NCBI GenBank assembly: GCA_964017045.1
Contig: OZ024795.1
Span: 29,550,366 to 29,614,365, forward strand
DNA: 64,000 nt
Source: Omphiscola glabra
Taxonomy: Eukaryota; Mollusca; Gastropoda; Lymnaeidae
Reading direction: 5' to 3'
Shown: positions 50,051 through 59,714 of the stretch, piece after piece
Position numbering within the stretch: the stretch's first letter is position 1
Layout: each line of letters begins with the position of its first letter
Notes under the pieces: model-generated
The model's database searches: none
What the model was told of the DNA's origin: nothing
The model's input: only the letters and a program-made list of their open reading frames with translations
Position numbers and translations under genes: made by a program

Positions 50051-50285
50051 TGTTGTGTGTGGTACTCACGCGTGTGACGTCATACAATCATGTTCTGTGG
50101 TACTCACGCGTGTGACTTCCTACAATCATGTTCTGTGGTACTCACGCGTGTGACTTCCTACAATCATGTTTTGTGGTACTCAAGCGTGTCGACGTCCTAC
50201 AATCATGTTTTGTGGTACTCAAGCGTGTCGACGTCATACCATCATGTTTTGTGGTACTCAAGCGTGTCGACGTCATACCATCCGT
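50051..50285. repeat. 38-bp minisatellite, ~6 copies
   Basis: Units contain TGTGGTACTCACGCGTGTGA and CAATCATGTT. The first unit keeps TGACGTCA; later units read TGACTTCC or CGACGTCA, so the CRE core is being lost. It is related to the 41-bp array just upstream. Confidence 0.95.
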
Positions 50286-50385
50286 TACAATAAATTTGAA
50301 AAGCAGCTGATTGATTTGTGTTTCCAATGTATATTTCACTCGACCCCCCCCCCCCACCCCCGGGCATTGTTGAATATACACAACT

Positions 50386-50649
50386 ATTCGCTCTGTTACT
50401 CTTTGTGAATATTTTGTTTGTTTCTCATCACAGCTAAACAAGAAACTCATTGAGAAAGTTAACATTGGAGGGAATTCGCTCTGTTACTCTTTGTGAATAT
50501 TTTGTTTGTTTCTCATCACAGCTAAACAAGAAACTCATTGAGAAAGTTAACATTGGAGGGAATTCGCTCTGTTACTCTTTGTGAATATTTTGTTTGTTTC
50601 TCATCACAGCTAAACAAGAAACTCATTGAGAAAGTTAACATTGGAGGGA
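50386..50649 (+). repeat. 88-bp tandem triplication of an intron-exon boundary
   Basis: ATTCGCTCTGTTACTCTTTG recurs at 50,386, 50,474 and 50,562, exactly 88 bp apart. Each unit has 48 bp of intron ending in TTTGTTTCTCATCACAG and then the first 40 bp of the exon annotated below. Only the third copy runs on into the rest of the exon and its donor. Copies are essentially identical, so the event is recent. Confidence 0.95.
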
Positions 50650-50667
50650 CCGAGGCTGTACTCAAAG
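50610..50667 (+). CDS. Internal coding exon of an unidentified host gene
   Basis: A 58-bp exon bounded by a strong acceptor (pyrimidine-rich TTTGTTTCTCATCACAG) and a strong donor (CTCAAAG followed by GTGAGG). Only one of the three frames is open, with acceptor phase 0 and donor phase 1; it encodes LNKKLIEKVNIGGTEAVLK (19 residues). I do not recognise the protein, and no neighbouring exon of the same gene could be identified, so the window probably lies within long introns of a + strand gene. Two upstream partial duplicates carry the acceptor and the first 40 bp but no donor. If either upstream acceptor were used and the sequence read through, an in-frame TGA follows within 21 codons. Splice quality is seen directly; that it is transcribed is inferred. 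Confidence 0.65.
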
Positions 50668-51089
50668 GTGAGGACTTGTTGTTTTTGTTGGGTTTTTTTT
50701 TGTTGTTGGTATTTTGTTGTTTTTGTTGTTTTGTTTTTGTTGCTAACTTTGCTGTTGTTATTTATAACGCTGTTTAATTCATGAGCTTTCAACCCGCACC
50801 CCCCCCCCCCCCGGCCGCAGGGGGTGAAATGCCACGCATCACTGATCATGCTACATTGACACGAAGATGATTGTCAGAGTTCCTGGTTCGCTTTGAACAT
50901 AAACGTTGAACAATGAACAGAAAAATAGTACTGCTTCCTGTGACAGTGACATATGTTTCTGACATGACACAATCATTTTATGTTGTTTGCCGTAAACCAA
51001 AATGGCGGTTTGATTTGTTTTGTTTTTTTATAATACTTTTTTATTATATTTGTTTTGTTAGATTATATTTTCCTCGTAGTTATGACCTA
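50668..51089. other. Presumed intron sequence
   Basis: Follows the exon donor. T/G-rich, then a poly-C run near 50,800-50,812. CAAAATGGCGG at about 50,998 is a YY1-like core. No further exon was recognised. Confidence 0.4.
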
Positions 51090-51495
51090 AGCATAATGGT
51101 TAACAACGCGGCGTGTCACTGACGCAATGGCTACCAACGCGGCGTGTCACCGGCATAATGTCTAACAACACGGCGTGTCACCGACGTAATGGCTAACAAC
51201 GCGGCGTGTCACCGACGTAATGGCTAACAACGCGGCGTGTCACTGACGTAATGGCTAACAACGCGGCGTGTCACTGACGTTATGGCTAACAACGCGGCGT
51301 GTCACCGACGTAATGGCTAACAACGCGGCGTGTCACTGACGTAATGGCTAACAACGCGGCGTGTCACTGACGTAATGGCTAACAACGCGGCGTGTCACTG
51401 ACGTTATGGCTAACAACGCGGCGTGTCACCGGCATAATGGCTAACAACGCGGCGTGTCACCGACATATTGGCTGACAACGCGGCGTGTCACCGGG
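51090..51495. repeat. 31-bp minisatellite, ~13 copies
   Basis: Units contain TAATGGCTAACAACGCGGCG and TGTCACTGACG. CpG-rich relative to its surroundings. Confidence 0.97.
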
Positions 51496-51689
51496 AAGAG
51501 GAGGCCTTGCAGTTGTGTTGCAATATTTTAATTATAAAGAATCAAATTGAAAAACACCACCTTTGTTGTGGTGTTTACCACCTTTGTTTAGAATATCACG
51601 ACGTTAGATGGCAGCTATTCATTTGCAGGGGCGCGTCTCCTCGTCAATACATAAGGGTTGGGTTTTTTTTATCTTAGAACCAAAATGTC

Positions 51690-52035
51690 GTGTCCAAGAA
51701 ATTGTATGATTAGGTTTAGTGTTGCCTAATTTATATTTTAAGTTTTAGTGTTGACTTATGTATAGTTTAAGTTTTAGTGTTGCCTAATTTATAGTTTAAG
51801 TTTTAGTTTTGCCTAATTTATAGTTTAAGTTTTAATGTTGCCTAATTTATAGTTTAAGTTTTAGTGTTGCCTAATTTATAGTTTAAGTTTTAATGTTGAC
51901 TAATTTATAGTTTAAGTTTTATTGTTGCCTAATTTATAGTTTAAGTCTTAATGTTGACTAATTTATAGTTTAAGTTTTAACTTTGCCTAATTTATAGTTT
52001 AAGTTTTAATGTTGCCTAATTTTTAGTTTACGTTT
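51690..52035. repeat. 29-bp minisatellite, ~12 copies
   Basis: Units contain GCCTAATTTATAGTTTAAGT and TTTAGTGTT. Confidence 0.96.
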
Positions 52036-52799
52036 TTCGGGATATCAATCAACTGTTGGACCCAGCTGACAGACTAATAACAAGTTCTTATTTGATATGT
52101 TTTCCTTGATGTCTTAGGGGTCGAATGATCTCATTTCAAATTAGAATTTGTTTTATTTCAGTTTGAAATGAATGAGAAAATTAAGTTATTCCTAGATGAT
52201 ATAACATTGGCCAATACTGTGACAAACCCCAAGTAGATCCAGCAGCGCAAAAACAACAACTGATGTTTGAATTATATCTAGACGACCGCCTGCTATAAAT
52301 GAGATTTTATGCGCAAATTTACATATTTTTTTTTAGAGACTCAAAATATGTTATTAAAGGAGAACGGTAATTTGAATGAAGGAATGTTTGCCCATCGGAC
52401 TGTAAGCCACAGCTTTGCTCTCCCGACATTTTGAGATCCACTGAACATTCTTAGCGTTCATCTAGCCGCCATGGCAACTTCCAAATCAAGCGTCTCCTAG
52501 GACGCCGAGCAGTTGCTAGGCAAGGGACGTGAATTATTGACCACGAGTATCGCGGCTTAAGCAATAAACGCGAATGGAGGTCACCGTAACGCCAGAGGAG
52601 CCTACTCTAGCGGGAACGGCTCTCATTATCTCAGGTGTCGGGTGCCATTATTCTGTCTTCTGCTCCATCTTTAAATAATAAAGGCGGGAAATCATAGAAT
52701 GGCCATGTTTCTTTAAAGGGGAGAATACTCACGTACCTTCGCCATTGCTAGTGACCTGCTGCCCCATCGATTATGGACATACGATTACCATGATTGAAT
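52036..52799. other. Single-copy island with X-box-like site
   Basis: The interval 52,440-52,640 is GC-balanced and includes GTTGCTAGGCAAG (52,512-52,524), which resembles an RFX X-box, and a GCCGCCATGGCAAC motif at about 52,465. No exon is recognised. Confidence 0.4.
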
Positions 52800-53065
52800 C
52801 AAGTATACAGTGTGAATCTGACTGCGATACTTCTGCTATGCTCGTTTTTGTCTTTGCGATACTACTGCCATGTTCAACGGTTCACTGCGATACTACTGTC
52901 ATAGTCAGTGGTTTATTTCGATACTACGAATATGCTTAATTGGTCAGTGATTTACCACTACCATGTTCAATGGGTCACTGCGATACCACTGCCATGTACA
53001 ACGCGGCACTTCGATACCTCTGCCCTGTTCAGTGGCTCAGTCCGATACTACTGCCATGTTCAACT
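52800..53065. repeat. ~30-bp degenerate minisatellite
   Basis: CACTGCGATACTACTGCCAT and GTTCAATGGT recur about eight times with substitutions. Confidence 0.88.
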
Positions 53066-53399
53066 GGTCAAACCTCAGAAACCTAATTTGCTTTTAATGG
53101 TACATAATTAATCAGACATTTTTAACAGAAAACGTTCATCATGGGCGGGTGGAGTTCATTGACCATTAATCTTGACCCCCATTAATTCTATTGAGACACC
53201 CTTAATGAGATTGAACTGAAGATGATCAAGTAATTGAAGCACTCATAAGGGGCAGTATCCATTCGAACAGAAATAAGGCGGGTTAAGTTTTCAATGGACT
53301 CTGTTCCTAAGAGGTCAGTGCAGGTTTCTGTTACAAGGGAGACGTTTCTAAAAAATGTTTTGATAGAGTAACTAGCTGACTGCAGTGTAAAAGGTTAGC
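53066..53399. other. Single-copy stretch
   Basis: Nothing recognised. Confidence 0.5.
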
Positions 53400-53620
53400 A
53401 TGATGTGTCAGGTAACTGTCAAAGCATTACCTGGTGTGTCATGTAACTGCCAAAGCATTACCTGGGGAGTCATGTAACTGTCAAAGCATTACCTGGGGAG
53501 TCATGTAACTGTCAAAGCATTACATGGGGTGTCATGTAACTGTCAAAGCATTACCTGGTGTGTCATGCAACTGTCAAAGCATTACCTGGTGTGTCATGTA
53601 ACTGTCAAAGCTTTCACATG
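53400..53620. repeat. 30-bp minisatellite, ~7 copies
   Basis: Units contain GTGTCATGTAACTGTCAAAG and CATTACCTGG. Confidence 0.95.
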
Positions 53621-53759
53621 GTGACAATGATATGTGGGATGTAACCGGTGATATTTAATGGACGTGGTTGCCCTTGTTATGCTTCTTGTTTAGGGAATCA
53701 TGTACGCTTGCAAGATAACATCACTTTAGGGAACCTATGATTACGTTATCAGCATAAAT

Positions 53760-54260
53760 TCTCAAGTGAAGAGAAAACTAGATAACATCCTTATCCTGCC
53801 ATCGCTTAAGAATCCGTGATGACACTTTTATCGTGAAATCACTAGAGTATCCCCGATGACCCGTTTTGCCTGCATGCCATTAGAAAATCCCCTATGATAC
53901 CTTTATCCCGCCATCACAGAGTCACTAGATAATCCCTGGTGGCACGTTGATCCTGCCATTAATGAATCCCCGATGGCACTCTTATCCTCCCATCACTAGA
54001 GAATCCTTGAGGACACCCCAGTCCTGCCATCACTAGAGAATCCCCGATGACACCTTTATCCTTTCATCACAAGAGAATCCCCGATGACACGTTTATCCTG
54101 TCATCACAAGAGAATCCCCGATGACACGTTTATCCTGTCATCACAAGAGAATCCCCGATGACACGTTTATCCTGTCATCACTAGAGAATCCCCGATGACA
54201 CGTTTATCCTGTCATCATTAGAGAATCCCCGATGACACGTTTATCCTGTCATCACTAGAG
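53760..54260. repeat. 38-bp minisatellite, ~12 copies
   Basis: Units contain ATCACTAGAGAATCCCCGAT and GACACGTTTATCCTGT. The 3' half is nearly identical; the 5' half is diverged, a gradient typical of expansion from one end. Confidence 0.95.
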
Positions 54261-54860
54261 CACTTAAATGAAAACCGATTTCAGACAATTTTCTCATTCT
54301 CTTTGTACTTTTAAGATCTATCTCAAAGCAGTTCTGAAAGTGCACATGTTTTTCTTTATTTGATTTTATTTTTTTAAATTGACCATTTACTGTTTTGACG
54401 ACGTTATTAGAATTCATCCAGTTCAACATTCAAAATTAAACCTTTCCTACTTTATTTGGGACGCCTTGATGGTTTACTAAATTAAATTAATGTAAATAAT
54501 GCCGCCATTACTGTGACGTCAATGTTGTCCGTTAACGTAGCATTTGTTCAAGCCGGATGTGCCGTGCTATTTCTCCACTCGCCACGTGATACTTCCAAAG
54601 TGATCTCCCCTAGCGCCACGCCCCAATTAAGCCCAATGGCGATTTCGTCTTGCGCTATCTAATTCCAAAAACGTGCTAATATTTATCCGGTGGTCTCGAA
54701 ACCCCCGTTAACCCCGACATGATGACCATTGGTTTGAGAGGGACGAATCAAGTTGCTTCCCGTTGTGAACCCTGGGATATTGTTTGTCTCCCCAAGAGTG
54801 TCAACGATTTAACTCCCTTGTTTATTTTGAACGTCGTAGTTCCTTATCGGGCCAGTGTTC
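54261..54860. other. Single-copy island
   Basis: The interval 54,530-54,720 is GC-balanced and contains CACGTG; it is a candidate conserved non-coding element by composition only. No exon recognised. Confidence 0.4.
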
Positions 54861-54862
54861 TA

Positions 54863-55112
54863 CAAAAGCGCTTCCAAAACTTTTAAGTTTTGCGGACCGG
54901 TGGTCAAGTTTCGAAATTGCACAAAGGACAAGAGCCAGATTTAATAAGTATTTTATTCAATATTCGTGTTTTGCGGACCGGCCATATAAGGTTTTTGGAC
55001 CGGCCATTGAAGGTTTTTGGACCATCCATAGAAGGTTTTAGACCTGCCACGAAGGTTTTTGGACCGGCCATAGCAGGTTTTTGGACCGGCCATAGCAGGT
55101 TTTTGGACCTCC
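54863..55112. mobile_element. Degraded hAT-like MITE related to the 5.5-kb copy
   Basis: Starts AGCGCTTCCAAAACTTTTAA and continues with GGACCGGTGGTCAAGT and GAGCCAGATTTAATAAGTAT, all recognisably homologous to the left half of the element at 5,461-5,643. The right end is not found: the sequence runs instead into a 22-bp array built on the element's own GCGGACCGG motif. Confidence 0.7.
54975..55112. repeat. 22-bp repeat inside the hAT copy, ~6 copies
   Basis: Units of GGTTTTTGGACCGGCCATAG plus two bases. They derive from the TTTTGCGGACCGGCC sequence of the host element. Confidence 0.9.
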
Positions 55113-55269
55113 TAATAGATGAACCCTTGGGTACAAATTTACAACCTACTAATAGATGAACCCTTGATTCACGGATCACCGTTTGTATCACGCTGGTGTA
55201 GACTTGTGTAGATGTCTATGGTTCGATAAGATTTACACTCATAGACTAGCAATCGCCTCAGCACGTATT

Positions 55270-56215
55270 TATAGTCATCATCGTAATCATATTCCTTAGT
55301 CCTTGGACCGATGGGGCGCCACAGATGACATGAAAACTATCCTTCTCCATTCGTCTCTGTCTTTGACAACTACGCTTAGCATCGCCTTATATAGTTTTAA
55401 TCCCGCCCACTGTTTGATGTTATCTTCCCATCTTTTTCTCTGTCTTCCTCTTCTTCTCCCTCCTAGAGTTGTGCCCTGCATGATTTCTTTGGCGAGCCCT
55501 TGTTTTCTGGTCACGTGGCCATACTATTCAAGTTTGCGCTTTCTTACAGACACCAGGAGGTCATCGTACTGCCCAATTGCTTGACGAATCCTTTCTTTCA
55601 CTTGTTCATTGGTTATATGGTCTCTATAGCAGATGCCAAGAATGCCCCTGAAACATCTCATCTCCATCGCCTTTATTTTCCTTTCAAGTTCTGCTATTAA
55701 TGCCCAGGACTCACAGGCATATAAGAAAATGGAGAGGATTAATGAGCGCACCAGTCCGATTTTGGTGCTGGGGGGCTATATTTTTGTTGCTCCATACTTT
55801 CATGAGCCTCTTTAGTGCTGTTGTGGTCTGCGCAATCCTGGCCATCAATTCAGGCTTGGAGCCTTCTTCCGAGACTATTGCTCCGAGATACTTGAAGCTG
55901 CCAACTTTCTCTAATCTTTCCTACCCGACCTTAATTTCAGTGACGATGCCATTGGTGCTATTTGTCATCATTTTTGTCTTTTCTGCACTGATTTGCATGC
56001 CGATGAAGTCTGACATAATTCTCTCTAAGAAGATGTTGAACAGGATGGGGGGAGAGCAAGCAGCCTTGTCGTACTTAAACCGCGGTTTTGAACCATTCTC
56101 CGATGTTATTGTTGAAGAAGTCTGTACTTATGGCCTTAGCATAGAGGCTGCTTATCATTCTGGTTAGGTTTGTGTTGATGTTGTAGTGCCTCATGCCCTT
56201 AAAGAATATATAGTC
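55270..56215 (-). pseudogene. LINE reverse transcriptase remnant (non-LTR retrotransposon)
   Basis: The minus strand encodes the C-terminal half of a LINE ORF2. In order it shows the RT segment MRHYNINTNLTRMISSLYAK, the conserved VRQGCLLSPILFNIFLERIM block, ISAEKTKMMTNS, FKYLGAIVSEEGSK, the ILSIFLYACESW segment and the tail GGRRRGRQRKRWEDNIKQW. It is dead: stops occur just before VRQGC (56,075-56,077), after EIKVG (55,921-55,923) and in place of a tryptophan before YGHVTR (55,524-55,526), and a one-base frameshift lies near 55,752. The stretch expected to carry the catalytic F/YADD box between LERIM and ISAEKTK is deleted. The 3' tail runs into ATGATTACGATGATGAC. The copy is 5' truncated near 56,215. 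Clade assignment (RTE-like or a related group) is not certain from sequence alone. Confidence 0.9.
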
Positions 56216-56290
56216 AATTATTAATAAAATTAATACGATGTTATCTTCCAATAATAAAATTAATATTTTGCGGTGAACATAATACCTCAT

Positions 56291-57207
56291 TTTTTAAATC
56301 AAATTTTCTATTCACAGAAAATCATTTTTTAAAAATTAATTGTACGTGGCGTCTTAAAAATAACGGTTACTTTTAGTTGCACTGTTGAATTGTATTCCCT
56401 TGAAAGCCAAATCAAAGGTTTACGTCTGCATTCAGGAATTAATGAGTTTTCTTTGAGAATTTGGACAAAACACGAGAAAAAACTATAAGACAGTGTAGTA
56501 ACACTACATTGCAGTGCATCAAGTTGAAAGAAATAGGACGTTAATGTTTGTCCGTATATTATTCAAACCCTCTCTAACGATATGTTTCTCTGTGCTGTGA
56601 CCTGGTCGTCAGCTTCTCCTTAACTCCTCCCTCCCTTTCCCACCTCTTTCCACTTCTCATTCCCAGTGTCATTACAGATTTTTTTTAAGACTGACACAAA
56701 GCCTTGTATACACTGCCAAGGCTGTGGAACTTGTCACGGGCTTTTAGCGTAAATTAATTTTATCACCGCGTTTCATCTTTATTATCATCTAGTTTAGAGA
56801 AAAGGGTCGATAGATGGATAATCAGTCCTTTAGTTGCATCTATATTCTGTCTAGGATACATCCTGCCACGGAAAGGTGGCACTCAAAAGACGTTAATGGA
56901 AAGAATCTACAATATATTCTTAGTATAGTTGGACACGTAAAGTCCTTTATTGGCAGCATTTCTTAACATTTTGTGGTTGTAAATTTTTTTTTTAAACTTC
57001 TATTTTTATTTATGTTAAATCCTATTTCTCAAAGTTTTCGTGGCCTCAAATAAATTTGGTGTGGCCATCAGAGGGTACATATGGCCCATGTTGTGGAACA
57101 CTGCCGTAATGCACAGCGTATGAAGCACACCGTATAAACCGGTGAGGACTTGATTTTATTTCTGGGATACTGAGTTCGTCTTAAGAACTATTTGACTGGT
57201 GCTTGGT
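56291..57207. other. Single-copy AT-rich stretch
   Basis: Nothing recognised. Confidence 0.5.
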
Positions 57208-57418
57208 TTGTGTGGCATGTCCCGAACTGATGAAGGCATGTGCAGTAGGTATCTAGAGTTTAACTGGAAATGTGATGTGTGGCATGTCCCGAACTGATGA
57301 AGGCATGTGCAGTAGGTATCTAGATTTTAACTGGAAATGTGATGTGTGGCATGTCCCGAACTGATGAAGGCATGTACAGTAGGTATCTAGATTTTAACTG
57401 GAAATGTGATGTGTGGCA
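57208..57418. repeat. 67-bp tandem repeat, ~3 copies
   Basis: GGCATGTCCCGAACTGATGA recurs at 57,214, 57,281 and 57,348, and a fourth unit breaks off into TA repeats at 57,415. Copies are nearly identical. Confidence 0.96.
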
Positions 57419-57630
57419 TATATATATATAAATAAAATTCCAAAGATTTTGACACGTTAGAGCTATGATCCACGTGATCAAGTTCCAATGACGTGGTCTA
57501 CCACATGGGCACATATTGCTATTCATGGCCCCGGGAACACGAAGCCTGGGAGACTGAAAGAATTGACTAACTGAGTATAACTCCCTGATAAAGATGCCCC
57601 ACAAAGCTACATGGAACTGTAATATCGTTT

Positions 57631-58041
57631 ATGATACACGGCTTATGTGGTCCATTAAATCCAAATGCACCGCGTATGGAAATACTGCAAATGCACAAGA
57701 GAATTCCCAAAAGATGTCTGTGCTCGAGACCAACAGTAAAAGCAATTGACACCCGAAATATCATATCCTACAGGAGCTCCTCATTCCTGCCAAAGACAAT
57801 AAGGGACTGGAACAAGCTTCCAAAAGCAACAGTTGAGGCGACAACACTTGACACATTTGCGTCTGTTGCCTCCTGTCTTCCAACTCCCGGTTCATAACAT
57901 CATTGCTGAGTTACCCTTGCAACCAGTGAAGTATCCCCTTCAAAACCAGGCACAGTAACATCGCGAACCCCTCTGAAACATAGGAGCCAGAATGATCAAT
58001 TCATTGATCGCGGGCCCTCAGAATATAGAAGAAGAAGAAGA
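57631..58041 (+). pseudogene. LINE 3' end with (GAA)n tail, 5'-truncated
   Basis: An 88-codon open frame (57,631-57,897) contains SYRSSSFLPKTIRDWNKLP followed by a TLDTF motif, the signature C-terminus of ORF2 in Jockey/CR1/I-superfamily LINEs of invertebrates (SFFPRTIRDWNKLP and a sLdtFk motif are usual). It ends in TAA, then about 130 bp of 3' UTR and a tail TATAGAAGAAGAAGAAG at 58,024-58,040. Only the last part of ORF2 is present, which is usual for incomplete reverse transcription. It abuts the Helitron pseudogene 34 bp downstream, so it may have inserted into that element. It is a different family from the minus-strand LINE at 55.3-56.2 kb. Confidence 0.88.
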
Positions 58042-58807
58042 TGTGAGTAACTTTGTTGAACTTCAGGAGTGAAAGTTGATAACAGTTAGGTGATGCCGTA
58101 CAACCAATACCTGTCTTTTAAATACAACGTCCACGTTAACGTATATTTTTGTAGCTCAATTCAAATGTATAATATATCTTCATATACGTTAACAAGGGTT
58201 ATGACTGTACAAGTATTCAGTTCGGTACTGTTACCACAGAAGAGGAGGCCGCTGTTAAAAGTGACGTAGTTGTTAAGTTACTTAAAGACCCGATATGTTA
58301 TTGTACCCTAAGCATCCCGAAGGCTCAGGTAATACAAAATGAACCACTAAACTGATCATCTAGAAATATTAAATTTCCAGCTTATGAACGAGAATACATA
58401 ATGCTCTATACCAGACAGGGAAAATGAAGCTGTACAACCAACAGCCACCACGTCCAAGCTTCTGTCTTTGTTTAAACTTAATCAGGAAAGCCCGATTTAC
58501 AGAGAGTACTTATAAATTGAAATTCAATAACACTATGCCAGGGGTGACAAAAATTCAAAATGTAAATCACGAGGACATGAAACTGCAATGGGCAGATTGT
58601 TCTCCGTAAGTCCAGCGGCTGGGGGTGGGGGAGGGGGCGGAGATGTTTCCTCCGAATGTTCCTTCTAAATTCTAGAGGACCAAAACCTTTCGAGGCTCTG
58701 AGCACTGTCGAAGGAAAATCATGTCCCCTTTACAACTTTCCAGGAAGCAGGCTTTGCAAGTGTGTTAACTGAATAATGACTTAAAATGGGATATTTGCCA
58801 AACAGAA

Positions 58808-59373
58808 TCCGCTACCCACCATATGTTAGTACAATCTGCTACCCACCATATGTCAGTACAATCTGCTACCCACCATATGTCAGTACAAGCTGTCAACCAC
58901 CATATGTCAGTACAATCTGCTACCCACCATATGCCAGTACAAGCTGTTAACCGCCATATGCCAGTACAATCTGCTACCCACCATATGCCAGTACAGTCTG
59001 CTACCCACCATATGTCAGTACAATCTGCTACACACCATATGTCAGTATAATCTGCTACACACCATATGCCAGTACAATCTGCTACCACCATATGTCAGTA
59101 TAATCTGCTACACACCATATGCCATTACAATCTGCTACCCACCATATGTCAGTACAATCTGCTACCCACCATATGTCAGTACAATCTGCTACCCACCATA
59201 TGTCAGTACAATCTGCTACCCACCATATGCCAGTACAATCTGCTACCCACCATATGCCAGTACAATCTGCTACCCAACATATGCCAGTACAATCTGCTAC
59301 CCACCATATGCCAGTACAATCTGCTACCCACCATATGTCAGTACAATCTGCTACCCACCATATGTCAGTACAA
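58808..59373 (+). repeat. 27-bp minisatellite inside the helicase frame, 21 units
   Basis: Each unit encodes SATHHM(S/P/L)VQ in the helicase frame. From the S codon at 58,808 to the Q codon ending at 59,373 is 566 bp, exactly 21 units minus one base; the missing base is a C in the unit near 59,080 (GCTACCACC instead of GCTACCCACC). Flanks QTE on the left and LMLLFAFVC on the right are helicase sequence with one unit's place between them. Confidence 0.95.
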
Positions 59374-59591
59374 TTGATGCTGCTGTTTGCATTTGTATGC
59401 ATCATGTGTGAGCCGTCGGATGCAGCAGCATTATTCGACATACTTAAGGACAGTCTTATGGAAGACTCTGAGATGATTTCCAAAAGAAGAAAAAGCTCTC
59501 TATTTGACGATTATAGAAATTTAATCTGCCCTTCGAACACATGAAAAGTCTTAGGCAGATTTTGTCCTAGAGCTTTTATGCGGCAACTATT

Positions 59592-59652
59592 ATGAACCAA
59601 TCTATTACGAGCCAATCTAGGACGAGCCAATCTATGACGAGCCAATCCATTC
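59592..59652 (+). repeat. 15-bp repeat inside the helicase region, ~4 copies
   Basis: Units of CGAGCCAATCTATGA with substitutions, reading TSQSM in one frame. It lies between the two larger arrays of the Helitron pseudogene. Confidence 0.85.
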
Positions 59653-59714
59653 TGGGAAAAATAACGATCTTAATTCCGAAAATATCATATATTCAAAGAA
59701 TGGTTTCAAATGCT

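Noticed and set aside
55700..56167. 155-codon + strand frame with hydrophobic segments
   Set aside because: It is the antisense shadow of the minus-strand LINE reverse transcriptase.
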